The notes beneath the pieces were generated by a model. That model was not told where the DNA came from, did not search any database, and saw nothing but the letters and a program-made list of their open reading frames with translations. A stretch of 64,000 nt of DNA from Pardosa pseudoannulata. Lineage: Eukaryota > Arthropoda > Arachnida > Araneae > Lycosidae. The DNA lies in contig CM063501.1 of NCBI GenBank assembly GCA_032207245.1, forward strand, positions 84,616,865 to 84,680,864, in the 5' to 3' direction. Positions 23,225-33,899 of the stretch are shown here, piece by piece (the stretch's first letter is position 1; each line of letters starts with the position of its first letter). The translations under genes and the position numbers were made by a program.

Positions 23225-23915
23225 TCCTTTAGTAGATCAATGGACATCAATCTGGGAATACATCTAAATTCAGTTTTCGTGGTCGTGGAGTTTCCTTACA
23301 AATCAGTTTGCTCATAATTCTAGTTGTTTATAATATCCTATCATTTTCCTGGACGTGTAATGTTACCAGTTTTGAGCCATGAAAGTAAACCTTTGATCTT
23401 AGCATTTAGTAAATCAATGGACCATTCCCTGGAAATACATCTAGCCTTAAATTCAGTTCTCGTGTCAAAAGGTATTTTTCGATGTCGTGGAGTTTCCTAA
23501 CAAATCAGTTTGCCCATAATTCTAGTTGTTTATAATATGCTATCATTTTCCTGGACGTGCGTGAGTAGATTTCATTCTCTTGGTCGATCAGTACTTAAAT
23601 TATGTATTCTCACGATGGGCGTGTAATGTTATCAGTTGTGAGCCATAAAAGTAAATCGTTGAATCCTTGATTTGCTATTGGACTTAACAAGATTATCGAC
23701 GAAGAAATTAATGGATATTTGTCAAAAGCCCATTCCTTCATGAGTAGGATATTAAATACGTGTTTTACGGACTCATAAAGATTTTTCGTTTGGGTAGTGT
23801 ACAGGTCTACAGATGTAGTTAAATTTTATATGCATTTGTCTGATTACAACTTTTTTATGGCAACGAATAAGAAAGAGATTTACTTATACGTTAATAATTG
23901 GGTAGTTTAAGAGTT
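23225..23915. repeat. dispersed repeat family R, copies 3 (partial) and 4
   Basis: A partial copy at ~23225-23375 (TAGTAGATCAATGGACATC to CATTTTCCTGGACGTG) is followed by a full copy at ~23405-23915 with GTGTCAAAAGGTATTTTTCG, TTGGTCGATCAGTACTTAAA and TATTCTCACGATGGGCGTG. The two form a small tandem pair. Confidence 0.8.
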
Positions 23916-24550
23916 TAGAAATATTAAATGTTGGAATAATACAAATACATGATAAAGGGTCCTTGATTTGTAAGTTTTTGCATGTACAACATTTAACGAT
24001 ACTTTTACAGTGATCATAAATGAAGATGTCAGAAGAAATAAGACACTAAAATCAACAGAGAATATGTTTTAATCAAAGTACCATTCAGTCTCGAGGAAAT
24101 TGGTGTCCATAAAAATTCATTAAAAATATACTTATTGCATTACTATTATTGAAGTGATTTTAGTTATGTACTGCATGTGCATCGGAATCATACATTGTAT
24201 TTTATTGTATATGACGATCTAAAAATACATGTGATAACGAAGTACAATAGAGTTAATACAACTGCTAAGTGCATATTAATGATTTTAGTTTTACGTTCAC
24301 CTGTGTTAGAAAAACTTTGCAGCTGAATGGGGCTCTCATGACTTGGTGCGAATAATGTCACCAATTTGCTAAATTTAGGGACAAAATTTCGATAATGTAA
24401 TAATGTAAAGAGAAGGGTAAAAGGTATTTTTATACAGACATTTGTTTAATTTGATACATTTAATCGTCTATGGAACATTTATACAAAAACTTTCATTACT
24501 ATGCGGAATAGGAAAAAAACGATATTTAGCGATACATGAAGTACCGAGTT
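23916..24550. other. AT-rich stretch, nothing recognised
   Basis: No repeat link, element end or plausible gene found. Confidence 0.5.
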
Positions 24551-24561
24551 TACACACACAC

Positions 24562-24626
<65 letters not shown>
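24551..24626. repeat. (CA)n/(TA)n microsatellite
   Basis: Short CA run, CGCG, then ~55 nt of TA. Confidence 0.97.
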
Positions 24627-24628
<2 letters not shown>

Positions 24629-25036
24629 TGTAATAAGGCTTTTTGCTTCATTACAAAGTGAGGTTTCGGGTACCCTGCAGTCGTGGAATCTTGCAATGAG
24701 AACGCAATCAAGACACTCGAAAATTCAATCTAATTTCGTTTATGCAACGACTTATCAACGCGTCTTCATACGGGACTTTATACGAAACTAAACCTATAAG
24801 AAAACTTCATTGAAATTGTGTCGAAAAACTGTGATTACATTCTTATGGCATTTGCTTAAATACTCATTTTGTGACGACCAATCAGCTATTACTTGAAGTC
24901 ACGTGGTTGATGTAACCCAGGCGTTAAAACTATATTTTTAGATATGGAACCGGAAGGATTTCTACTAGAGAACATTCGAGAATATTCGGTAAGGTTTCTT
25001 AAGAACTACTACCAGGAAAATATAATCTTAAAGTGA
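24627..25036. other. moderately GC-richer stretch, nothing recognised
   Basis: Contains CGACTTATCAACGCGTCTTC and ACATTCGAGAATATTCGG. No element ends were identified. Confidence 0.4.
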
Positions 25037-25446
25037 GAAAAAGAGAGTGAGTGAGAGATTTAGAGAGATAGAGAGTGAGTGAGATATTTAGAGAGATAGA
25101 GAGTGAGTGAGAGATTTAAAGAGATAGAGAGTGAGTGAGAGATTTAAAGAGATACAGAGAGAGTGAGCGATTTAGAGAGATAGAGAGTGAGTGAGATTTA
25201 GAGAGATAGAGAGTGAGTGAGAGATTTAGAGAGATAGAGTGAGTGAGAAATTTAGAGAGTGAGTGTGAGAGATTTAGAGAGAGTGAGTGTGAGAGATTTA
25301 GAGAGAGTGAGTGTGAGAGATTTAGAGAGAGTGAGTGTGAGAGATTTAGAGAGAGTGAGTGTGAGCGATTTAGTGAGTGTGAGAGATTTAGAGATTTAGA
25401 GAGAGAGAGAGAGAGAGAGAGTGAGAGAGAGTGAGAGAGAGTGAGA

Positions 25447-25492
<46 letters not shown>

Positions 25493-25588
25493 GAGAGAGT
25501 GAGAGAGAGTGAGAGAGAGTGAGAGAGAGTGAGAGAGAGTGAGAGAGAGTGAGAGAGAGTGAGAGAGAGTGAGAGAGAGTGAGTGAGA

Positions 25589-25628
<40 letters not shown>

Positions 25629-25936
25629 TTTAGAGATGAGTGAGAGATTTAGAGAATGAGAGATTTAGAGTGAGTGAGTGAGTGAGTGAGAGATTTAGAG
25701 AGAGTGAGAGTGAGAGATTTAGAGAGAATGAGTGTGAGAGATTTAGAGAGAGTGAGTGTGAGAGATTTTGAGTGAGTGAGTGAGTGAACGAGAATTAGAG
25801 AGTGAGGGAGATTTAGAGAGTGAGTGAGTGAGAGAGTTAGAGAGAGTGAGGGAGATTTAGAGAGTGAGTGAGAGATTTAGAGAGATAGTGAGTGAGATTT
25901 AGAGATTTAGAGAGAGAGACAGACAGAGAGAAATTT
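25037..25936. repeat. GA-rich satellite (GAGAGTGA / GAGATTTAGAGA units)
   Basis: About 900 bp of purine-rich repeat. Outer parts are ~28-33 bp units of GAGTGAGTGAGAGATTTAGA plus GAGATAGA, then 21-nt units GAGTGTGAGAGATTTAGAGA(G). The centre (25400-25625) is (GAGAGAGT)n and (GA)n. The 63-codon frame with ESECERFR repeats is a translation of the 21-nt unit and not a gene. Confidence 0.97.
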
Positions 25937-27300
25937 TAAAATAGAGCTTTTATTATCAAATTATAAAAGACTTCATAAGGACTATTTGGTATACCCATAT
26001 ATGATCGAACTTCGATATGCTTGACTACCTCACTCGTCTGGGATAAAAATCCCTATTTTGAACATTTATTTCTAAGTAGGTAAACTCGATGCTTTTTCAA
26101 GTAGATGTGTTTATTCACAAAGGACATGACTGTTATCTTAAGCTGTACTGGATGGAAGGTGTACAAGATTACATACGTAAGATCTTTATGTAAACAAACA
26201 ACTGAGTAGAAAGCAAAAAAAAAAAAAAAACCTGTCACAATGTTCTTGGTGTGTTACTACCAAAATTAATAAAAAAGCATTGATAAAAATCTATCAGCAC
26301 AAATTTATGAATTGTAGTATTGCTTTATTTAGTCATATAATCCTAAAAGTGTTTAAACCTATTTGTGTTTAGAGAAATATAAAATGTAATAAAGAGAAAA
26401 TTATAGTTTTACACCTCCGCATCATTAACTATAACTTTATCTGGTAATCACCGTTTTAACTACTTAACTATTCTATAGTTTCTAATAATAAAGGTTTCGA
26501 TTTATAAATTCGAAGATAAATCACCTCATTATGTATTGCATTGTGTCGTTAAATCACCAAATAATCTAACAATATTTATTCATGTGTTTAGAGTTTTATC
26601 CTTATCTGTGGAAATAATTTATAATGTTCGTTAATAAGCGTTTTGTTTATCAGCATGGGACTTATTCATTTTGAAGATTGCATTATATTGTTTCGTAATC
26701 ATTCTATCAAGTAATCTACAGAAATGATTTTTCAAAATTAGTTATGCTTTATTTTTTTTATTTTTATTTACATAAAGTTGTAACATATCTCTCTGCAATA
26801 AAAGTTGTCGAGACTTTCTAATTCGCTTAGACATGTAGTTTTTTCGCAACTGGTGTCGATATCTTTAATTATAACATATTCGAACTAAATATACGTTTGA
26901 TAACACATTGTAAATTATTTCAAAGGCAATGTTTGGAGTGCAAGGCTTATTTTCGAGATATTTTTAACACGCTATCGGCAGCTCAAAAATATTTATTTTT
27001 GAACTGAGTATTACAATTTAAAGTGTTGTGATGATTTTTTCCAATTCATTTTTTATTATATAATTTTGAAAACAATTTCAGACTAATAGTTCATTATCAT
27101 TTAAGTTTAAAGTTTTAAGTTAAAGCTAAGTTTAAAGTCGTTATTATTTAAGTTTGAACTTTAAATTCCTGAAAATTTAATAAGAAAGATTACCGGTTTC
27201 TTCTGCAACATAAAAAACAATAGAAATGTAAAGTACAATTACGAAACTACAATGAAACGAGGCAATATAGTAAGGAAATGAATAGCTAAAACAAAAATGA
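25937..27300. other. AT-rich stretch, nothing recognised
   Basis: Includes a 18-nt A run at ~26216-26232 and short direct repeats of TTTAAGTT near 27110-27165. No gene or element ends. Confidence 0.5.
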
Positions 27301-27307
27301 CTAAAAA

Positions 27308-27390
27308 ACAGTAGGTTCCGGTCTCATTAACCCTTGTGCTCAAAACCGTAGACCGTAGCGCTCTAAACCAAACTAAACCAAAACAGAACC
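27308..27390 (+). mobile_element. tRNA-derived SINE, 3' tail only
   Basis: Matches the tail AGTAGGTTCCGGTCTCATTA, TAGACCGTAGCGCTCTAAAC and repeated CCAAAC units. It lacks the tRNA head, consistent with 5' truncation during insertion. Confidence 0.85.
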
Positions 27391-27404
27391 TTTTCAATGA
27401 ATGG

Positions 27405-28120
27405 ACGTACCCTCCAGAAACTCATGTCGGCAGTTTAGGTAAATGGAAATGAAGTATAAAGAGATACACACTCTTGAATCTTAAACTCTTGAATGCATAG
27501 TTTGTTTTTGAACAATCGATGTATCGCCTATGTATTTAAGAGAACTTGAGACGGACTAGTGGTCAACGAATGGAGCTAGAAACCTGGGGTGATAGATTCG
27601 TGAATATTAGAAGTTCAAAAATTTTCTGTATACTTGGAAAATGTGGGATATAGTTTATGTACGTCTGTGTATCGTCCCGCTGGAAGTTTGGTCTAATCGG
27701 AATTGAAACTGGGAGGTAGGTAGGGGAACAGTTACTTTATTAGTAGCAGAAATCCCCTCTTCTGATTAAAAATGACTCAAATTCATGACCTCCCGAACGC
27801 CGATTTACAGCCGCCAGAGTAGGCTAGGCAGACAGTATAAAAGTATCAGTCATCATGTATCTCATATATTATTTCTGTTTCTTTCTTATTTCCAAGCCGT
27901 TAATAGATGTTTTTCTTTCAAACTGCCATTTTCGTCCATTCTAGAAAAAGAACCATCTTTCTCTTTCAAGTGATTGACAGTTATTCTCTATTAATTGCTA
28001 GGAGGTGGTAGTACCTCTCCTCTCATGGGATTGCGAAAAGAACGAAAACTATAGATCGGAACGTTCTCCAGTAAATCCGTATGACATTATATTTAACAAT
28101 ACTTTCACGGGTTTTTTTTT
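27405..28120. repeat. dispersed repeat family E, diverged copy
   Basis: Begins with ACCCTCCAGAAACTC and AATGGAAATGAAGT, later AATCGATGTATCGCC, then TTCTAGAAAAAGAACC and ATAGATCGGAACGTTCTC...ACTTTCACGGG. These match the 5'-to-3' order of the copy at 37975-38500. An unrelated ~200 bp appears to sit inside. Confidence 0.55.
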
Positions 28121-28458
28121 CTCAAAGTATGTCATTTTTTGATTATTTTCTATCAAATAATTTTTATATTGTGTATGAATATATATTTTATAAATGAGAA
28201 ACGATGAACAGTATTATGTTTGCTATCGAAACAGCATATAAAAAGCAATAGTCCAAAATAGAGCTAATAACTTATTCTAAGATCTGGATACCTCATAAAT
28301 GATTACTATTTAATAAACATCATTCATGCTTTACTAGATATTTTTGACACATTGATACGTTCTATGGTGTGCTCAAGGCGCCGACGTGAACTTTTCCTTA
28401 TGCGATGCATATGCTGAATTATTATTATCAGCAAATAAAATGAGTTATAAAATCGTGC

Positions 28459-28944
28459 TTGAATCAGTTTTCTTGGTGGGGGTCACTGGTGATTCCCATG
28501 GCGCAGTAGGCAATTGTTACGATTGTCCTCTTTTTCACAGTGCTTCGATTGCTAAGTGATTACTGTCATTTATTATCATTCAAAGCAGCTAGGAAGAACT
28601 AGAGCAAAGAATTTGACTAAAAAAGTGGTGACATATTGTTCCGATTGCGTTGATTCACCTTTTCTTTGCATTGAACGTTTCAATCTGACTCAACGCAATA
28701 TGAACTGATAAAATAAACATTTTTCATGTACGAATAAAATTATTTTTGTATGTTATATATATCATTAATTTCTTCAAACCATTATAATAACAATCGTATT
28801 ATTGAAAAATTTATCAGTATCCATATTTGCTATAATTATGTACTTTTATTATTTGCTGCGTCGCTGGTCCCCGGTGGTCACCACGATGCTGTAGCCAAGT
28901 CCAGAGCCAATCACCGGTGACTCCCTTGACAGTCAACATGTTAA
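28459..28944. mobile_element. TTAA miniature element with GGTGA palindromes
   Basis: The right boundary is TTAA (28941-28944); reading inward on the minus strand gives GGGAGTCACCGGTGATT. The left boundary is TTGA (28459-28462, presumably a mutated TTAA), with GGGGGTCACTGGTGATT inside. The palindromes TCACTGGTGA (28483-28492) and TCACCGGTGA (28911-28920) are each 24 nt from their TTAA, and GGTGGTCACC (28873-28882) is a second palindrome on the right. No coding remnant. Confidence 0.7.
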
Positions 28945-29453
28945 GCGTCTTAAATTATCCAGACTACATCAATAGAGAATTTTGATTGTCAAGGGTACAT
29001 TTAGTGAGACGTGTGTTGTTAGGTGAAATTCTTTTTGATTTTCAGACTTTCTCTTACTTTTATTTTAAATAATTTGAATCTTATAAATACCAGTTATTTA
29101 TAAAAGTTATGTTTACCGGAGTTTTTAGGAAAGTTTAGGGTGAAGATTAGAACCAACATAACTTTTCTAAAATGAAACCATTATTATGTGGTAACGAAAA
29201 GAAATATTGAAATGACTTTATTGCAGATTAAAGTATGACTATGGATATCACAGGTAGAGTTAGATTTCAATAATTGGACTAAAAATAGCCAAGAACATCC
29301 CGGTCACTGGATATGATTGTTGGAGTGTACTCGTACTTGCCATCATCTGATTTTAGTTGTTTCACATTACATCACCCAATGGATATTTGTTTGAATGTCT
29401 TCTTATCAAGAGTCTCTAATGGTCGTTTTATTAAAAATTCATATTGGCTAAGT

Positions 29454-29755
29454 TTAACCCACTGAACGGAGGTCGATTTCGACAGCAAATTCCTGTTCGA
29501 AAACGGACCTGTCAACCCCTTCTCGTTCGCTTTCGTATAACACACTTTTGATGAAAAAAATATTGCAAAGCGATAATAAATGAAAGAAACTAATTTTGCG
29601 TAACGGTTTATCTTGCAGGGAAAATGACTTAAAAGTAGCCTGACAACTTTTAAACTGGCAACTCTAGTATGGTACGGTAAGTTCCGTCTGAATTTACGAA
29701 AAGGTTGATATTTTGAAAGGGAAAAAGTGGGGAGGGTGGTCGGTGGATGGGTTAA
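29454..29755. mobile_element. TTAA miniature element, ~300 bp
   Basis: Left end TTAACCCACTGAACGG; right end on the minus strand TTAACCCATCCACCG. The palindrome GTCGATTTCGAC begins 18 nt inside the left TTAA (29472-29483). No coding sequence. Confidence 0.75.
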
Positions 29756-30106
29756 GTCTTATGGAATGTCTATAAATATATGTTATGTTCTTTCTATATC
29801 CAGTTCATTTCTTCTTGTACATTGTCTTGACCTACTCTTAATAAAAGTCTTATACACCTTTTTCAGATCAGGGTATTTCTCTCTCTCGACAACAAGGGTA
29901 ATGTAAAAACTATCATATGTGAAAAGTAAATAGCATGTAACTTAAATATACTTTTTGAGAAGTGTATAGTGTGCCCCTAGAAAATCCTACAGTTCGATGG
30001 ATACCATGAGAGTTTGAAGACTACTTATAAAGCATCTGATCTATCTTTTGGGTATATTAAAAATATTTTGTTTTCGTATGGGATAATTAAGTTTGAATTA
30101 AATACA
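29756..30106. other. AT-rich stretch, nothing recognised
   Basis: No feature found beyond a CTCTCTCTCGAC tract. Confidence 0.5.
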
Positions 30107-30749
30107 ACCTGTTAAAAGTGCGACCTCTAAAGCATTTCCCTGCATTCCGCCCATTAATTTAGCGAGACCTAACCTTAAGAACTAAGAAATTTTTAATTAA
30201 GATAAGAGTGCTTCAGATTTTAATTAAGTCTCGAGATCTCTCCCTGTAAAGCCGTCTCAAAGCATTACGACAAATTTGTCGTTTCGTTATTTGTTCAACA
30301 CAATGCAGCGACATATTTTCTATGAATTGGCCCCCTTCCAGAAATTCGTCCCGGCACTTGGAGGAGACAATGAGATCCTGAAAGCGAAATGTCATGACAC
30401 GAGCGTTATATATCCACTCGAACACATCGTTTAGTTTTGAGGAATCGATGTCTCTCCACCTCATTTATTTTAGATTAAACCTCTTTTTTCCTTTACTGTT
30501 TTTAACAAGGCTAGTTTTGCCAATTTTTAGCAGTTACGGAAAATATCATCTCACTCCTGTAGAATGAATAATAATTATATCTGAGTAATTGCTAGCTGGT
30601 AGCTTTTAAAAGAATATAATTGATCAGATTGTTCTTTTGTATTACACCCTGGTATATTATTATTGAAAATAATTCGATTAACATCTTTCTCACAGTAAGA
30701 TTTCGATTATATCATTTTCCTAATTTTAAAAGGGTTTATTGATATATGA
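30107..30749. repeat. dispersed repeat family E, copy interrupted by hAT
   Basis: Blocks: AGAGTGCTTCAGATTTTAATTA, CGTTATTTGTTCAACACAATG, CCAGAAATTCGTCCCGGCAC, GGAATCGATGTC and AGCAGTTACGGAAAATATCA. The downstream part ATTGATCAGATTGTTCTTTTG corresponds to ATTGATCGGATCGTTCTCTTG in the 37975 copy. A hAT left end begins at 30750, so the hAT inserted into this repeat. The 83-codon minus-strand frame (30213-30464) lies wholly in the repeat and shows no domain. Confidence 0.8.
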
Positions 30750-32330
30750 CAGGGGTGGCCAACCTGCGGTTTGCTAGCCACATGCCGCTCTTTGAAGGAT
30801 TTTTTGTGGCTCTCGATAAATGTAATCGAGTTCCTTTTTCATTTTTGTGTTATTATGCCTTTTTCATTTTTGTGTTATTTGCCAATTTTTAGCAGTTACG
30901 GAAAATATCATCTCACTCCTGTAGAATGAATAATAATTATATCTGAGTAATTGCTAGCTGGTAGCTTTTAAAAGATATAATTGATCAGATTGTTCTTTTG
31001 TGTTTACACCCTGGTACATTATTATTGAAAATAATTCTATTAACATCTTTCTCACAGTAATATTTCGATTATATTATTTTCCCTAATTTTAAAAGGGTTT
31101 ATTGATATATGACAGGGGCGGCCAACCTGCGGTTTGCTAGCCACATGCCGCTCTTTGAAGGATTTTTTGTGGCTCTCGATAAATGTAATCGAGTTCCTTT
31201 TTCATTTTTGTGTTATTATGCCTTTTTCATTTTTGTGTTATTGCCATTTTTTAGCAGTTACGGAAAATATCATCTCCCTCCTGTAGAATGAATAATAATT
31301 ATATTTGAGTAATTGCTAGCTGTTATCTTTTAAAAGAATATAATTAATCAGATTGTTTTGTGTTTACACCCCTGGTATATTATTATTGAAAATAATTCGA
31401 TTAACATCTTTCTCACAGTAATATTTCGATTATATCATTTTTCCTAATTTTAAAAGGGTTTATTGATATATGACAGGGGTGGCCAACCTGCGGTTTGCTA
31501 GCCACATGCCGCTCTTTGAAGGATTTTTTGTGGCTCTCGATAAATGTAATCGAGTTCCTTTTTCATTTTTGTGTTATGTCTTTTTATTTTTGTGTTATTA
31601 TGCCTTTTTCATTTTTGTGTTATTTGCCATTTTTTAGCAGTTACGGAAAATATCATTCCCTCCTGTAGAATGAATAATAATTATATTTGAGTAATTGCTA
31701 GCTGGTATCTTTTAAAAGAATATAATTAATCAGATTGTTCTTTTGTGTTTACACCCCTGGTATATTATTATTGAAAATAATTCGATTAACATCTTTCTCA
31801 CAGTAATATTTCGATTATATCATTTTCCCTAATTTTAAAAGGGTTTATTGATATATGACAGGGGTGGCCAACCTGTAGTTTGCTAGCCACATGCAGCTCT
31901 TTGAAGGATTTTTTGTGGCTCTCGATACATGTACTAGATTTCCTTTTTCATTTTTGTGTTATTATGCCTTTTTCATTTTTGTGTTATTTGCCATTTTTTA
32001 GCAGTTACGGAAAATATCATCTCCCTCCTGTAGAATGAATAATAATTATATTTGAGTAATTGCTAGCTGGTATCTTTTAAAAGAATATAATTGATCAGAT
32101 TGTTCTTTTGTGTTTACACCCCTAGTATATTATTATTGAAAATAATTCGATTAACATCTTTCTCAGAGTAAGATTTCGATTATATCATTTTCCCTAATTT
32201 TAAAAGGGTTTATTGATATATGGCAGGAGTGGCCAACTTGCGGTTTGCTAGCCACATGCCGCTCTTTGAAGGATTATTTGTGGCTCTCGATAAATATACC
32301 CGAGTTCCTTTTTGTGTTATTATATTTAAA
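30515..32330. repeat. tandem array of [family E 3' part + hAT left end], five units
   Basis: The hAT start CAGGGGTGGCCAACCTG, or a close variant, occurs at 30750, 31113, 31474, 31859 and 32224, spacings 363, 361, 385 and 365. Each unit contains ~245 bp of family E sequence (AGCAGTTACGGAAAATATCA to GGGTTTATTGATATATGA) followed by ~118 bp of hAT left end. Units are close to identical, with a 24-bp TTTTTCATTTTTGTG-type expansion in the third. The 60- and 87-codon frames here start in the hAT end. Confidence 0.95.
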
Positions 32331-32717
32331 AAAATTATAACTGATGAAGATCCGGCAATGCGGGGTAAAAAAAATCGGTCTTATACTCAAATTCCCCAAT
32401 TCATACCGATTCCCTGCGTAATTCACCGAAAACATCTCGTTACAAAATATTTAAAATATTCTGATGTTAAGAAAACAGTGTAACACATTGTAAAATACAT
32501 TCGCACCAAAGCAAAAAATTATCGACAATTCAAAAAATTCCTTAAAAATATTAAAGGACGAAAATTTTCTAAATAAAATTCAATAAATATAATTTCTATA
32601 AAAATAATTTTTAATACCGTTTTTGTATATGTTTTAAATACGCATTTAATTGCGGCTAGCGAAAAATTTCAAATTTTGAAAAATGGCTCGGACTATTAAG
32701 GAGCTTGGTCACCCCTT
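32224..32717 (+). mobile_element. hAT element with transposase remnant
   Basis: The fifth array unit runs on into a unique interior and a right end. Left terminus CAGGAGTGGCCAACTTG; right terminus on the minus strand AAGGGGTGACCAAGCTCC, so the inverted repeat is AGGGGTGnCCAA-like. The 8 bp after the right end, CTATATAA, matches ATATATGA before the left ends at 6 of 8 positions, compatible with an aged target duplication. Subterminal GCCACATGCCGCTCTTTG is also typical of this hAT group. Confidence 0.8.
32325..32576 (+). pseudogene. hAT transposase fragment with in-frame stop
   Basis: The frame contains IPCVIHRKHLVTKYLKYSD; after an in-frame TAA at 32481-32483 the same frame continues HIVKYIRTKAKNYRQFKKFL and reaches TAA at 32574-32576. 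In hAT transposases of the GTF2IRD2/FAM200/ZBED-like group a conserved stretch has CxIHxxxLxxK, then a V..vN.I+.+..N.RxF segment; the order and spacing agree. The BED zinc finger, catalytic residues and the dimerisation domain are missing. Homology inferred by eye; the enclosing hAT ends make it stronger. Confidence 0.75.
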
Positions 32718-32725
32718 CTATATAA

Positions 32726-33289
32726 GATAAAGAGGAAAGGAAAATAGGGAATATACTTACAAGAAAATATAAGACATAACAAAGTATTAGGAGTGATACT
32801 AAAATTCAAATAGAGCCTCTTTCTAAAAGTTGGACTTTTGGGAAAGATTTTCATAATAGTATCGATATTTCATTTGCCATCTGGTCTAGAACATCTAGAT
32901 GATGTCCAAATACGTTACGGATACCTCCTTTATATCTAGTACAACAGATGTGTTAGGTGGGATTTAACTCTATTTGAAAACATACTTTTTACTAAATAAA
33001 ATTCGTAATTCTTCAATTTTCTTTGAAATTTAGCTTTTTATTAATAAGCATTTTTATGACTTCAATGTGAAATACTTTAGCCAAATAATGCAACCTGATG
33101 AAGCTTCTGAAGAAAGAATGCTTAAAATATGCTTTTTCATATTTCAGCATAATTGAGGTTGGGTGAAATATATCGAAATTATAACCTTGAAGCATTTGTA
33201 TTCTTTCTTCAGGCAGAGGTAACCATAGAAACCAAGACATTTTTAATCAAAGTGTATCGGAATTTATTTATATCTTCAGATTCTTCATT
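32726..33289. other. AT-rich stretch, nothing recognised
   Basis: Contains a 75-codon minus-strand frame (33013-33240) without a motif. Confidence 0.45.
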
Positions 33290-33720
33290 ATAAAACCCTC
33301 TCTTAAAGCATTACAGCTAATTTGACAGTTCATCATTTGTTCCCTAACTCTTCGAATTCTTTTTCTGGATTGTTCCCCTCCAGAAGTTCGTACCGGCACA
33401 TGAAGGAAGCAAACGTACCTGAAAGAGAAATGTGAAGACACGTGCACTATTTATAAACTCAAACACATGCGTAGTTTTGAGCAATCGATGTTTTACCTTA
33501 ATTAATAATAAATCGATGTTGTGCCGCACACAATGCTTAATTATTTCAGATTAAACTTCGTCTTACCTTTCTTGCTGCTTAAAAGAAAATTTGTACTGCA
33601 TTTTTTAGTATGTTAAGACTACTTTTCTCTCAAATGAGTCGTAATTATTTTAGACTTTTTGCTAGATAGTGGTTTTTACCAAGGACTTGGAAAAGGAAGA
33701 AAATAATTAATGAAAACAAT
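33290..33720. repeat. dispersed repeat family E, copy
   Basis: CTCTCTTAAAGCATTACAGC, CCCCTCCAGAAGTTCGTACC, GCAATCGATGTTTTACC and TCAAATGAGTCGTAATTATT align with the 30107 and 37975 copies. A ~20 bp AATCGATGTT duplication is present. Confidence 0.75.
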
Positions 33721-33899
33721 TTTTATAAGCTTTAATTATTCATTACTTTTGAGAATTTTTTTAATTAAAAAATGCTATCCTTTAATTTTTTACATCATTT
33801 ACATTAATTTAAACGATGTTTAATGTATATGAATGCAAAGATGAATATGTATATATTATGAATAAATAAAAAGAAATGTATAAAAAATCAAATGCAGTT

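Noticed and set aside
25243..25434. Repeated ESECERFR peptide
   Set aside because: Produced by the 21-nt GAGA satellite unit; no start context or conserved flanks.
30213..30464. 83-codon frame RWRDIDSSKLNDVFEWIYN
   Set aside because: Lies wholly in dispersed repeat family E, whose other copies break the frame; no retained protein signal seen.
30750..32224. CRISPR-like or regulatory direct repeats
   Set aside because: Units are ~365 bp with near-identical full length, derived from a hAT end plus flank; no spacer structure.
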